Positions 17,865 through 27,449 of a stretch of DNA of 64,000 nt are shown here, piece by piece. The stretch is from Brevinema_A sp051649605 (lineage in GTDB: Bacteria > Spirochaetota > Brevinematia > Brevinematales > Brevinemataceae): the NCBI GenBank assembly GCA_051649605.1, contig JBOFHK010000006.1, forward strand, positions 27,842-91,841, read 5' to 3'. The notes below the pieces were generated by a model. It saw nothing but the letters and a program-made list of their open reading frames with translations. It did not search any database and was not told where the DNA came from. Numbering within the stretch: the stretch's first letter is position 1; every line of letters starts with the position of its first letter. Made by a program: the position numbers and the translations under genes.

Positions 17865-18689
17865 TTAAGCTACCCTTAAAAAATATAGTATTATAGACAG
17901 GATTCCCAAACCAAAGCAATAAAAAGAGAATAGATACAATTTTCCATGCGATAATAAACTCATTAAAAATTTCAAAGACCATAATCCCGCAATAAAAGCG
18001 ACCAAAAAGCCTGTGATTAGAGGAAATAAAGAAACATCAGAAGTGCCAAGGCTTATATAATCTATTGTTTCAAATAACAATGCTCCAAAAATTGCTACAA
18101 AAGAAGCCAAAAACGAGAGTCTGCCTGAAAATCTTGGAGAAGCTCCCAAGAATAACGCCATTGCAATAGTAACTCCTGATCGAGAAATCCCAGGGATTAA
18201 TGCACAGCTCTGCGCTAATCCCACAAAAAACGCTTGTTGATAAGTAAACTCTGCTAAATTATTCTTTTGATTGTCCTTCTGAAAAGAAATATATTTTGTC
18301 GCTAACAAAATACTTGCTGTTACAATCCATGCAATCCCCAAAAATAATAAATTCTGACCTAAGGATTCGATAGAAGATTTAAAAGGAATCCCAATAAGTG
18401 CCGTAGGGATCGAAACACAAATAATTAACAGTAGCCATTTTATTGAATGACAAGTATCTTCAGTTTTGGTATCAAATTTCCATAAACCTTTTAAAATATG
18501 GAAAATATCTTCACGAAAAAAATAAATAGCCGCACAGGATGTACCAGCATGTAATACTAAAAAATACAATAGCAGATGTTCTCCAGGTAAGGGTACAAAA
18601 AAAGAAATTAAATTAAGATGTCCTGAACTGGATACAGGAAGAAATTCTGTAATTCCTTGTATAACAGCTAAAAAAATTAACGGTAACAT
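17865..18689 (-). CDS. uppP: Undecaprenyl-diphosphatase UppP
   Basis: A 274-residue integral membrane enzyme that recycles undecaprenyl diphosphate to the monophosphate carrier used for peptidoglycan. The N-terminal active-site region (AVIQGITEFLPVSSSGHL, residues ~8-25) and the second motif PGISRSGVTIAMAL (~160-173) are intact, and about seven membrane helices are evident. Its stop codon directly abuts the ftsK start. The family (BacA) also confers bacitracin tolerance. It fits the many cell-wall genes in this window. Confidence 0.95.
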   Translation of the reverse strand: MLPLIFLAVIQGITEFLPVSSSGHLNLISFFVPLPGEHLLLYFLVLHAGTSCAAIYFFREDIFHILKGLWKFDTKTEDTCHSIKWLLLIICVSIPTALIGIPFKSSIESLGQNLLFLGIAWIVTASILLATKYISFQKDNQKNNLAEFTYQQAFFVGLAQSCALIPGISRSGVTIAMALFLGASPRFSGRLSFLASFVAIFGALLFETIDYISLGTSDVSLFPLITGFLVAFIAGLWSLKFLMSLLSHGKLYLFSFYCFGLGILSIILYFLRVA

Positions 18690-18837
18690 AATATTTTATC
18701 CTTAAGTATATTCTTTTTATTCATCAATAAATTTTCAAGGTCAAAATTATTTTCAGGTGAAAAAAGAATATTGCAACCCATCCCTCTCTATTATTGTCGA
18801 ACTTTCTCAGTTTTTTTAAAGAACAAACGCTCCATTT

Positions 18838-18866
18838 TTGAAAAAAAATTATTTTTCCTTTATACT
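18838..18866 (+). promoter_or_regulatory. Promoter of the DUF2225 operon
   Basis: TTGAAA (18838-18843) and TATACT (18861-18866) are 17 nt apart, 52 nt before the TTG start at 18918. Two further TATAAT strings follow (18866-18871 and 18878-18883) without good -35 partners. Confidence 0.5.
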
Positions 18867-18917
18867 ATAATAGACTCTATAATATTTTGCAATATTCCTA
18901 AACCCTAGGAGAGGATT

Positions 18918-19823
18918 TTGAAACCAGGCGTAACATTTTTTTCCAAACATATCACTATATGTCCTTCATGCGGAACAGAGCTTAAAAAAGAAGAGCTACA
19001 AACAGGGCGAGGACGTATTAATGCTAGTGATCTAACACTAGAACTCCGACGTATGTACATCCCCACTCAAAAATATGGAAATGTCAATCCTCTACTTTAT
19101 CCCATTCTTGTTTGTCCTAAGTGTCTTTTGGCAGGAGCACCTAACGAATTCCAAAAATTTTCTTCAGATCAACTCCCAAATATTCAACAAGAAGAAAAAA
19201 ATCGGCATCAATTAATCCAACAATGTTTTGGGAAAGAGTTAGATTTTACCAACTCTCGAGATACCATAGAAGGAGCAGCTTCTTATATTTTAGGATTTGC
19301 CTGTTCTATTTTTCTCCCCAAAGAAAGCTCTCCAACAGCCAAACGAGGATTATATGCTCTAAGAGCAGCATGGTTAACCGATGATCTTTATCAAAATAGT
19401 CGACTAGAACATTTTAGAGAACTAAGAGATTCTTTGTATTATCAAGCTTATATCAACTATGACCGTTGCCTAGAATTACAAATTAAACACCTCGAACCGT
19501 TTGATGGGTTTGTTTGGATGGGTCCCGATGTCGATACCAATTTTGGTTATGACGGTTTGCTATATATTATCGCTTTTCTCTCTATGAAACATATTCATTT
19601 GATTCCCCCCGAAGAACAAATTGTCCGATTAGGTAATATCAAAAGAATTTTATCTAAAATTTTTGGTATTGGAAAATCATCCAAATCCAAACCTCAAGCT
19701 TTAGTGAGTAGTGCAAAAACCCTTTATATTCAAGCAAATAACCTATTAACAATTCTAGCCAGTAAAGGATTAGACACTAGTATCGCTGATACTATAGAAA
19801 ATCAGGAAGACGATCCCGAATGA
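18918..19823 (+). CDS. DUF2225 family protein
   Basis: A 301-residue protein of the DUF2225 family. Its N-terminus has two CxxC pairs (CPSCGTEL at ~14-21 and CPKCLLAG at ~71-78) that probably bind zinc, followed by an alpha-helical, TPR-like part. The function of the family is unknown. It starts at TTG, with AGGAGAGG a few nt upstream. The ATG of the next gene overlaps its stop (ATGA), so translation is coupled to the TPR protein, suggesting that the two act together. Confidence 0.85.
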   Translation: MKPGVTFFSKHITICPSCGTELKKEELQTGRGRINASDLTLELRRMYIPTQKYGNVNPLLYPILVCPKCLLAGAPNEFQKFSSDQLPNIQQEEKNRHQLIQQCFGKELDFTNSRDTIEGAASYILGFACSIFLPKESSPTAKRGLYALRAAWLTDDLYQNSRLEHFRELRDSLYYQAYINYDRCLELQIKHLEPFDGFVWMGPDVDTNFGYDGLLYIIAFLSMKHIHLIPPEEQIVRLGNIKRILSKIFGIGKSSKSKPQALVSSAKTLYIQANNLLTILASKGLDTSIADTIENQEDDPE

Positions 19824-21748
19824 AAATCTTAACAAAAATTCTATACTATTTTGTATGCCCTATATTAATTTTTCCCCAAACCAAAGTTGATATTAATAAT
19901 CAACTCCTCCAAGTAAGCAAATATATCTCCGAAAACAACTATACTCAAGGACTCTCCAGCTTAAACGCCTTATTACAACAAAATCCCAATGATCATGATA
20001 TTTATCGTTTTTATGCTCAATTATTCTTACAACTCAATCACTATCCTTCTGCTTTATCAAATATCCAAAAAGCACTCCTTTTATCTAAAGAAAATGCTAG
20101 TAATCATCTAGTTGCAGGAAATATCTACCAAGCTCAAAAAAATTATCCCGAAGCACACAAATCTTACACTAAGGCAATATCTTTAGATCCTAGTATGGGA
20201 GAAGCATATACTGCATTTTCACTTCTTAATCTCCAGCATAATTTTATTCAAGATGCTCAAAGGCTAGCAGAACTTGCTTATCACTATAATACCGAGTCTT
20301 GGCAAAGTATTATCTTACAAGCAAAAATTGCTCAAAAAAGCAATAAATCAGCACAGGCTCAAAAAATATTTTTAGATGGGATCCGTAATTTTCCTTATAA
20401 CGAACAGCTTCTCGATGCTTTTGCAGAATTTTATATTACCAATAAAGAATTGAGTAAAGCAATTGTAATTTTAGAAGAAGCCAATGCTCGTTTTGGTGAT
20501 TCAATCCAAAGAAATCAACTATTAGGAGATATTACTTTTTCTCAACAACAAAAAGAAAAAGCGCTGAAGTATTACGAATTTTTGGATAATATCTACGCTC
20601 AACTTTCTCTTCCTCCATCCGCTCTACTCAAATGGAGATTATACAATCTCTATAAAGACCTTAATATCGAAAAAGCCTATCCCTTTTTACAAAATGCCTT
20701 AGAGCTTAGTCCAACAAATCAGCTTTATATTTCAGCATTCTATGGTTCTTTACTTTCTAACGATACTTCTCCATTAAAATCGTCCTTAGTACGACATTTA
20801 GATACCCTCGTAAATCAAGAACAAAAAACGGGAATTAATTATTATTATCTTAGTCTCCTCCAAAAAATCCTCCTACTCAATCCTGCCCATAATAAAGCAC
20901 GCCAACAGTTAACAACCTATGCTAAACTCCAACAAAACGAAGCTCAAATCCAAGAATTTCTCACACAAAGTCTCACTTACGAACCAAATAATATTTCTCT
21001 TCAAAATACCCTTCTACTAAGAAATCATTTAGACAAAACCAAAAGACTGAATAACAAAATCCGACCTGTCTATCAATACACTAATAAAATATTTGTAGAA
21101 GACAATATTTGTTTCTTCGGTTCCTCAATCGAACGAGAATTGCAAAATTTAGAACTATTCTTTCCTAATATTCATAATACAATCGAACTCACAAAACAAT
21201 TTGCCCAAGAAAGTCGTACGATATTCCAAACTAATACCAATTATAATATTGTAAGTCATTTATCAATCAATCCACAGGATTCTACGATGAATATCCGTAT
21301 TTTTGATAAACAAGGATTCCCTATTGATACGTTCCAACATCAATTTCAAACAGAAACACTGACAAAAACGCTAATCTCTTTTACTCAATATTTGAATACC
21401 CTCCTCCCTCCTATAGGTTATATTACCACACGTCAAACAAACTCCCATTTTCAAATTAGCCTCGGATCTAAAAACCATATACTCTCTAATAGTACTATGG
21501 CCATTTTAGATAAAAATTTTAAAGTTCTTACTACAGCTCAAATTACAGAACTTAGTCCCTACTCTGCTATTATCAAACAACTTTCTACACCTATGCAAGC
21601 AATCGATATAGAATCTGCTTACGTGGTACCTCTACAGTATGTACCAACACTGAATACAAATCAAACAAGCACCAATATTATTAAAGATATTAATCAAGTG
21701 AGCCAACCACGTTACTCTACTCAAATTAATCTCTCACCCCCTAATTAA
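19820..21748 (+). CDS. Exported TPR-repeat protein
   Basis: A 642-residue protein with a hydrophobic N-terminal export signal (residues ~1-18, ILTKILYYFVCPILIF). At least eight tetratricopeptide-like repeats follow between ~25 and 400 (for example YPEAHKSYTKAISLDPSMGEAY). The last ~220 residues are a different, beta-rich domain without a recognised motif. TPR proteins of this kind scaffold envelope complexes. The gene is coupled to the DUF2225 gene and lies 10 nt before the ATP-grasp fusion. Confidence 0.8.
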   Translation: MKILTKILYYFVCPILIFPQTKVDINNQLLQVSKYISENNYTQGLSSLNALLQQNPNDHDIYRFYAQLFLQLNHYPSALSNIQKALLLSKENASNHLVAGNIYQAQKNYPEAHKSYTKAISLDPSMGEAYTAFSLLNLQHNFIQDAQRLAELAYHYNTESWQSIILQAKIAQKSNKSAQAQKIFLDGIRNFPYNEQLLDAFAEFYITNKELSKAIVILEEANARFGDSIQRNQLLGDITFSQQQKEKALKYYEFLDNIYAQLSLPPSALLKWRLYNLYKDLNIEKAYPFLQNALELSPTNQLYISAFYGSLLSNDTSPLKSSLVRHLDTLVNQEQKTGINYYYLSLLQKILLLNPAHNKARQQLTTYAKLQQNEAQIQEFLTQSLTYEPNNISLQNTLLLRNHLDKTKRLNNKIRPVYQYTNKIFVEDNICFFGSSIERELQNLELFFPNIHNTIELTKQFAQESRTIFQTNTNYNIVSHLSINPQDSTMNIRIFDKQGFPIDTFQHQFQTETLTKTLISFTQYLNTLLPPIGYITTRQTNSHFQISLGSKNHILSNSTMAILDKNFKVLTTAQITELSPYSAIIKQLSTPMQAIDIESAYVVPLQYVPTLNTNQTSTNIIKDINQVSQPRYSTQINLSPPN

Positions 21749-21758
21749 AGAGGTTCTT

Positions 21759-23885
21759 ATGTCCGAAAAATCTTTTATCGTTATTGGAGCAGGAGAATTA
21801 CAAATTCCCTTAATCCTTGCTGCAAAAAACTTAGAACTCACCGTAATTGCTACAGATAAAAATCACCAAGCACCTGGATTCCAATATGCTGATGTCTCTA
21901 TTATTGCTGATACAATGAATCCTCAAGAAAGTTTAGAACAGCTCATCGAATATAGCAAAACAAATAGACTCTTCCATGGAGTTGCTACAACTGGTACCGA
22001 TGCATCTCTAACAGTCGCTCTTATCGCCAAACATTTTGCTTTACCAGGGCATGATCCTAGTGCTGTCCTTCATGCAACCAATAAAGGACTTATGAGAAAA
22101 ACATTAGAACAACATAAAGTACCAATCCCACAATATAAAATTATTTCTCAACTCGAAGACGCTTCTGATTTTTTTAATGAGCTTCAAGCTCCCTGCATAA
22201 TAAAACCTATTAATAATATGGGAGCAAGGGGAGTGTCTATCGCGTCTAATATTAAAGAACTTTCCGAAGCTTTTACATTAGCTCAAGAATACAGCGGAGA
22301 AAGTACAGAAATTTTAATTGAAGAATATCTTGATGCTCATGAATTAAGTATCGACGCACTTGTACATAATGGAATGATCACGATTACAGGAATTGCCGAT
22401 CGTATTATTGAGTATCCGCCTTATTGTGTAGAAACAGGTCATATTCTCCCTTCTAGTCTCGGAGAAGAATGGATTGAACGGGCAATTCTAACATTCCGAG
22501 ATGGAATTAAAGCACTAAGACTAACTCATGGAGCCGCAAAAGCCGATCTTAAAATTTCTAAAACTAACACCTGGATCATTGAAATCGCCGCTCGTCTCTC
22601 TGGGGGATTTATGTCGTCCCACACCTTCCCTTTTGCTACAGGAATTCCACTACAGGAATATATGGTCAAGCTCGCCTTGGGAGAAGATATTGGCGACTTG
22701 ATCCCCAATAAAAATCTTGTAAGCATCGAGAGAGCAATTATTATAGCTCCAGGATTAATCAAAAAAATTTACATTCCAGAAAATATTTTAGAACAACAAT
22801 ATATCTCTCATTTTTCCTTTAAAGCAAAAGAAGGAGAGCTGATTAGCCCCCCAAAAAATAACCTTGATAAACAAGGAAATATTATTGCCACCGCTCCTAC
22901 TAGAGAATTGGCACTAAGAGCAATCAACCAAGCGTTAGGTACAGTAAAAGTAGAACTTGAAGATCATGAGGTTTACCAAGAAAATATTCACGCCGATGAT
23001 CCTCAAAAAACCTGTCAAACTAGCTTTAGAGAAGAATCAAACGATTTGAATCATATTAAACTCATTCCCAGTTATATTCATGAAGTTCACAGAGTAGATT
23101 CGACTATTCAGCTATTTGGAACAGAGTTTTCAATGCCTATACTTATTGCTCCTAGAGAAGGATTTGGAAATGAACTAGCTCTTCAACGATCCTTAATCAA
23201 AGGAGCTAAGCAGGCAGGTGTACTAGCACTAGCACCAGATCCTATTTCTGACGATAATTTCCCTATCATTGCTCAAGTAATCTTAGAAAATTTTGGACAT
23301 TCTATGATAATCGCTAAACCACGAACAAATTTAGAAGACATCAACAAACGTTTTAAAATTGCCGTAGAAGCGGGTGCGTTAGGATTAGGAATAAATATCA
23401 ATGAAATAAGATTAAAAAGTATGCCATACACCCAAGCAAAAAGTATAGAAATATTAAAAGAACTCTGTCATTTATATCAATTACCGTTTATCGTAAGAGG
23501 AATTTTATCGGATACCGATGCTCAAAAAGCGGTAGAAGCAGGAGCAACTCATATAATTCTTTCTTCTCCTGAAGACTGGATGAGAGAATCTTTCCCTTCG
23601 GCTATTAACATGCTCCCACAAATTAGAAAAACCATTAATATTCCTATTCTTTTAGAGGGAACGATTAGTTCAGGGGCGGATGTCATCAAAGCCTTATCAT
23701 TGGGGGCTGATGCTGTTGTAATAAGCCAAACAGCAACGATAAACATCAGTAGCCATGAAACTGTTACGAGCTATTTGAATGTTCTCAAAGATCAAATCCA
23801 AACTCTTATGCTTTCCTTAGGGGTATCCTCTATCGAAGAGCTAAAAAATCGTTCTGATATTTTATTAATCAATCCCAATCATTAA
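21759..23885 (+). CDS. ATP-grasp enzyme fused to an FMN-dependent dehydrogenase-like domain
   Basis: A 708-residue two-domain protein. Residues ~1-390 form an ATP-grasp ligase of the PurK/carbamoyl-phosphate type: an N-terminal Rossmann-like part (FIVIGAGELQIPLILAA), then IIKPINNMGARGVS and ILIEEYLDAHELSIDA, and the metal-site region WIIEIAARLSGG. Residues ~395-700 match the lactate-oxidase/alpha-hydroxy-acid dehydrogenase (FMN) family (LIPSYIHEVHRVDSTIQLFGTEFSMPILIAP and the phosphate-binding GADVIKALSLGADAVVIS). The family's catalytic HGGR segment is not visible, so the flavin domain may be non-oxidative. ATP-grasp ligases join a carboxylate to an amine or thiol; the substrate here is unknown. 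It ends the 18918-23885 operon. Confidence 0.82.
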   Translation: MSEKSFIVIGAGELQIPLILAAKNLELTVIATDKNHQAPGFQYADVSIIADTMNPQESLEQLIEYSKTNRLFHGVATTGTDASLTVALIAKHFALPGHDPSAVLHATNKGLMRKTLEQHKVPIPQYKIISQLEDASDFFNELQAPCIIKPINNMGARGVSIASNIKELSEAFTLAQEYSGESTEILIEEYLDAHELSIDALVHNGMITITGIADRIIEYPPYCVETGHILPSSLGEEWIERAILTFRDGIKALRLTHGAAKADLKISKTNTWIIEIAARLSGGFMSSHTFPFATGIPLQEYMVKLALGEDIGDLIPNKNLVSIERAIIIAPGLIKKIYIPENILEQQYISHFSFKAKEGELISPPKNNLDKQGNIIATAPTRELALRAINQALGTVKVELEDHEVYQENIHADDPQKTCQTSFREESNDLNHIKLIPSYIHEVHRVDSTIQLFGTEFSMPILIAPREGFGNELALQRSLIKGAKQAGVLALAPDPISDDNFPIIAQVILENFGHSMIIAKPRTNLEDINKRFKIAVEAGALGLGININEIRLKSMPYTQAKSIEILKELCHLYQLPFIVRGILSDTDAQKAVEAGATHIILSSPEDWMRESFPSAINMLPQIRKTINIPILLEGTISSGADVIKALSLGADAVVISQTATINISSHETVTSYLNVLKDQIQTLMLSLGVSSIEELKNRSDILLINPNH

Positions 23886-23957
23886 CAATTACTCATTATA
23901 AATGATTAGGATCATTCACTTTTTAAAATATATTTGTTATTAGACTCTATGACGATT

Positions 23958-25046
23958 TTAATAATAAATACGAGGAACTCTTTCCGAGACAGCTGTGAGT
24001 ATTTCATAAGGGATTGTTTGTGCCAATAATGCCAATTCTACAGCAGTCAATCGAGGATCATTCCCATAAAGTAATACATCTTGCTCCAAAAACACATGCT
24101 CAGGTAAGGCAATTACCATCTGATCCATACAAATCATCCCCAAAACAGGGCATTGATGCCCACCGACAAGAACAAAAGATTTATTAGACAAGCAACGCAT
24201 ATAACCATCAGCATAACCAACAGGTAGAATCCCTATTTTGGTATCTTCTGGTGCTGTCCAAGCACCTCCATAGGATACAATATGACCTTTAGGAATCGTT
24301 TTTATAATAGTGATTTTTGTTTTAAATTCCATAATCGGTTGGACTTCAGAAAATTCAGAATAACCGTATGCTCCAATCCCTAAACGAACTAAAGAAAAAT
24401 GACTCTTCGGATAATAGGAAATCCCCGAAGAGTTTGCCGCATGTACCACAGGAATAACAACATTTTTTTGAGCAAGTTGATTGAGTAAATTTTGAAAAAT
24501 ATTTATTTGATTTTGGGTGAATTCCTGTCCTGCTTCTCCACAGTCTGCCATCGCAAAATGGGTACAAATTCCTTCCAAAAATAAATTCTTATATTCTTTT
24601 ACTTTACAAATTAACGATTCTGTTTTCTCTGGTCGAATCCCTACTCTACCCATCCCTGTATCTACTTTGATATGCAAGGATAAGGTAATCCCATAATATT
24701 TTGACCAATGATTATACTGCTCCAAAAATAACTCATGGCTAATTAAAGGAGTCAATCGATGATGGCAGATTATAGGAATATCACTTTGTAGGTGTGTTGA
24801 TAATACCAAAATAGGAAGTAATATCCCTGCTTCACGGAGCCGTACTCCTTCATTAACAGTCGCCACGGCTAATATATCAACAAAATTCTGGGCATGATAA
24901 GCCATGGGGACAAGACCATGACCATAAGCATTTGCTTTAACGACTAAACAAAGTTTTTTATCCTGCCCAATGAGATTTCTAAAAAACAAAAGATTCTTCT
25001 GAAATTGAGAAATATTCACTTCTACTCGAGTTACTCTAAAATCCAT
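23958..25046 (-). CDS. alr: Alanine racemase
   Basis: A 362-residue PLP enzyme that makes D-alanine for peptidoglycan. The PLP-lysine motif VVKANAYGHG (residues ~33-42) and the C-terminal region with the second catalytic base (YGGAWTAPEDTKIGILPVGYADGY) are intact, as are GMGRVGIR and GMICMDQM. It is slightly shorter than the usual 370-380 residues. It stands alone, convergent with the ATP-grasp gene and 261 nt from the GH4 gene. Confidence 0.96.
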   Translation of the reverse strand: MDFRVTRVEVNISQFQKNLLFFRNLIGQDKKLCLVVKANAYGHGLVPMAYHAQNFVDILAVATVNEGVRLREAGILLPILVLSTHLQSDIPIICHHRLTPLISHELFLEQYNHWSKYYGITLSLHIKVDTGMGRVGIRPEKTESLICKVKEYKNLFLEGICTHFAMADCGEAGQEFTQNQINIFQNLLNQLAQKNVVIPVVHAANSSGISYYPKSHFSLVRLGIGAYGYSEFSEVQPIMEFKTKITIIKTIPKGHIVSYGGAWTAPEDTKIGILPVGYADGYMRCLSNKSFVLVGGHQCPVLGMICMDQMVIALPEHVFLEQDVLLYGNDPRLTAVELALLAQTIPYEILTAVSERVPRIYY

Positions 25047-25307
25047 ATCAAGATATTCCTATAATTTTTTCAAAATAGTGCAAACCAATCTATTAATAAT
25101 CTTAAGGGTCAATCCTATGGTAGATATTATTCATCCAAAGTAACCACTTACCTCATATCTTATGTCAAAATATTATCACCAAAAAGAGAACTCCGAAATT
25201 TTATCTATTTCTTTAGAGTATAGCACAGAACAAGACATTTAACAAATTATCTTTTTAGAATTTTTTAATATTTTCTATAGATCTTTTACCAAAAAAAGAA
25301 CCAAAAA

Positions 25308-26639
25308 TTATTTGTAAGAAGCAATAAGTTCTTTGAACTGGGGGAGATATTTTTCATGAGCAAGCATCATTTCTTTAATAAGATCTTCTGCTTTTTTTCC
25401 TGTAGGGGTTAAGGGATTAATATAGAATGCTTGTAATAATGCATTATAGTCTCCTTCTACCGCCGCTTGGATTGTTAAATCTTGATACGCAAAGATAAGT
25501 TTGAGCCACTGATCCATCCACTGAGGTAAATCCTCAACTGATAAAGGATGCGCGCCCGATTTATTGACAATACAAGTAGATTCTACAGTAGCATGAGCGG
25601 GTAAAGAACGAATCGTACTATTATTGAGGGTATTGGCAACAATACGAGAATTACTATCATTATAAATCGCTTCTATTATTCCACAAGCAGCATCACTATA
25701 ATAAGCTCCTCCGCGTTGTTCGAGTTGTTTTGGTTTGTCTTTAAGCTCTGGATCTTTATAAAGCTCAAATAATTCTTCTTCTACTTTTTTTACTACTTCT
25801 GCTCGTGTTCCTTTGGTGTCAGCATCGCTTAACTCTTCCTCAAGCATGTGTTCTGTAGAAAAATAATAGCGATGATAAGGACAAGGTAAAGCTCCCATCG
25901 CTTTGATTACTGAAGGATCCCATTTTTGGTAGGCGAAGTTGGCTGGAGCTTTATCGAGATTGTTTACGAGATACTCTAAAGAATCTTCTAAACGATCTTT
26001 TCCATTAACATAAGCATGTAACGCCCAAACGAAATGGTTCATACCAGCCATTTGTACTTCGATATTTTTTGCTTCTTCATTGAGGCTTTCAGCAATCCCT
26101 TTATGCATTACGATAGGCACATTACATAAACCTATCGTTTTAGGGTGTTTTCCATAATTGATCGCAGCTTGGGTAACCATCCCAGCAGGATTGGTAAAAT
26201 TCACAAGCCAAGCATCAGGACATAGTTCTTTCATGTCTTTACAAATATCAAGAATCACAGGAATGGTACGAAGTGCTTTGAATAAACCCCCTGCTCCATT
26301 TGTTTCTTGACCAATACAATTATATTTGAGTGGAATACGTTCATCTTTTACCCGTGCCTCTAGAAGTCCTACACGAAATTGTGTTGTTACAAAATCAGCA
26401 TCTTTTAGAGCTTCTCTTTTGTTGAGAGTCATACAAACTTTTGTATCCAAACCAGCTTTTTTGAACATTCGCTGAGCCAAATGCCCAACGATTTCCATTT
26501 TTTCTTTACCTTCTTCAATATCTACAAGCCACCACTCTGATACAGGCATTTGTTTTGCTCTCGTAATTAATCCTTCAGCAAACTCAGGGGTATAGCTCGA
26601 TCCCCCACCAATAGTAACAATTTTCAATCCTTTTTTCAT
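25308..26639 (-). CDS. Family 4 glycosidase (6-phospho-beta-glucosidase type)
   Basis: A 443-residue NAD- and Mn-dependent GH4 glycosidase. The N-terminal Rossmann loop (VTIGGGSSYTPEF, residues ~6-18), the metal-site Cys in GLCNVPI and His in GMNHFVW, and VNFTNPAGMVTQA are typical. GH4 enzymes act by an oxidation-elimination route, usually on 6-phosphoglucosides brought in by a PTS. ATG 26639 is chosen because AGGAG lies 6 nt upstream; an in-frame ATG at 26690 has none. The gene closes the cluster that starts with glycosylasparaginase. With the PTS genes upstream broken, its phosphorylated substrate must come from elsewhere or is no longer supplied. Confidence 0.9.
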   Translation of the reverse strand: MKKGLKIVTIGGGSSYTPEFAEGLITRAKQMPVSEWWLVDIEEGKEKMEIVGHLAQRMFKKAGLDTKVCMTLNKREALKDADFVTTQFRVGLLEARVKDERIPLKYNCIGQETNGAGGLFKALRTIPVILDICKDMKELCPDAWLVNFTNPAGMVTQAAINYGKHPKTIGLCNVPIVMHKGIAESLNEEAKNIEVQMAGMNHFVWALHAYVNGKDRLEDSLEYLVNNLDKAPANFAYQKWDPSVIKAMGALPCPYHRYYFSTEHMLEEELSDADTKGTRAEVVKKVEEELFELYKDPELKDKPKQLEQRGGAYYSDAACGIIEAIYNDSNSRIVANTLNNSTIRSLPAHATVESTCIVNKSGAHPLSVEDLPQWMDQWLKLIFAYQDLTIQAAVEGDYNALLQAFYINPLTPTGKKAEDLIKEMMLAHEKYLPQFKELIASYK

Positions 26640-26828
26640 GAATTTCTCCTTCCTACTCAATCTCTCTAAAAAATTATCTAATAAGTTCATTGTTTATAGA
26701 ATCACAAACTTTTTTATACGATAATAAATTATAGCATAGTATATTATCTTGTCAATACAAAGGTCTTTATTTAAAATAGTTTTACCGTAAGTATAATATC
26801 TAAGAATTTCTCATATTATTTATTTGTA

Positions 26829-27449
26829 TTAAGATCGTAGAATCTTTGTACCATGGAGACGATTCGCTTTGGTATTGCAGGCAATTTCTTGTACATTATC
26901 AGCGGTGATTCCTGAACCAGGAATAATGGTAATTCTGTTTTGAGCATACTCTACCAAAGAATATAAGACTTGCTGATTTTGGGGAGCTACTTTGGTTGAT
27001 CCACCTTTAGTCAAAATTGCATCATAACCCAAAGAAACAAGAAGGTCAAGACCTTCCTCGTAATTTGGGATTTCGTCAAAAGCCATATGGCAACTAATAT
27101 CCATCGGGTAGGCAACTTCCTTCCATAATTTTAATGATCGTTCATCGAGCCGTAAATCAGGGGTTAATGCTCCTACACGAATACTCTGGTACCCTATCTG
27201 CTTACAACAAAGAATATCTTGGGTAACAATATCAATTTCTTCCCCTGTATAAATAAAATTTCCACCACGAGGGCGAATCAACACGGTCATCGGACAAGGA
27301 ATCAGCTCTAGTGATTTTTTTAATACCCCAAAGGCAGGACTCGTCCCCCCTACAGCAAGATTATCACATAATTCAATAAAATCGGCTCCCTGCTGGTATG
27401 CCCTTAAAGCCCCATCAAAATTTTCAACACAAACTTCTTTTTTAAACAT
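26829..27449 (-). CDS. cutC: CutC-family TIM-barrel protein
   Basis: A 206-residue protein of the CutC family (KEVCVENFDGALRAYQQGADFIELCDNLAVGGTSP; ISCHMAFDEIPNY; ILTKGG; IIPGSGI). The family was named for copper homeostasis, but the fold is an (alpha/beta)8 barrel of unsettled biochemical role. Its ATG shares one base with the stop of the M20 peptidase gene (TAATG). Position among sugar-catabolic genes suggests a metabolic rather than metal-related job here; that is inference. Confidence 0.9.
   Translation of the reverse strand: MFKKEVCVENFDGALRAYQQGADFIELCDNLAVGGTSPAFGVLKKSLELIPCPMTVLIRPRGGNFIYTGEEIDIVTQDILCCKQIGYQSIRVGALTPDLRLDERSLKLWKEVAYPMDISCHMAFDEIPNYEEGLDLLVSLGYDAILTKGGSTKVAPQNQQVLYSLVEYAQNRITIIPGSGITADNVQEIACNTKANRLHGTKILRS

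Noticed and set aside
25047..25307. A hidden small gene between alr and the GH4 gene
   Set aside because: Both strands are AT-rich with many stops, and no ribosome site is followed by a frame longer than about 30 codons.
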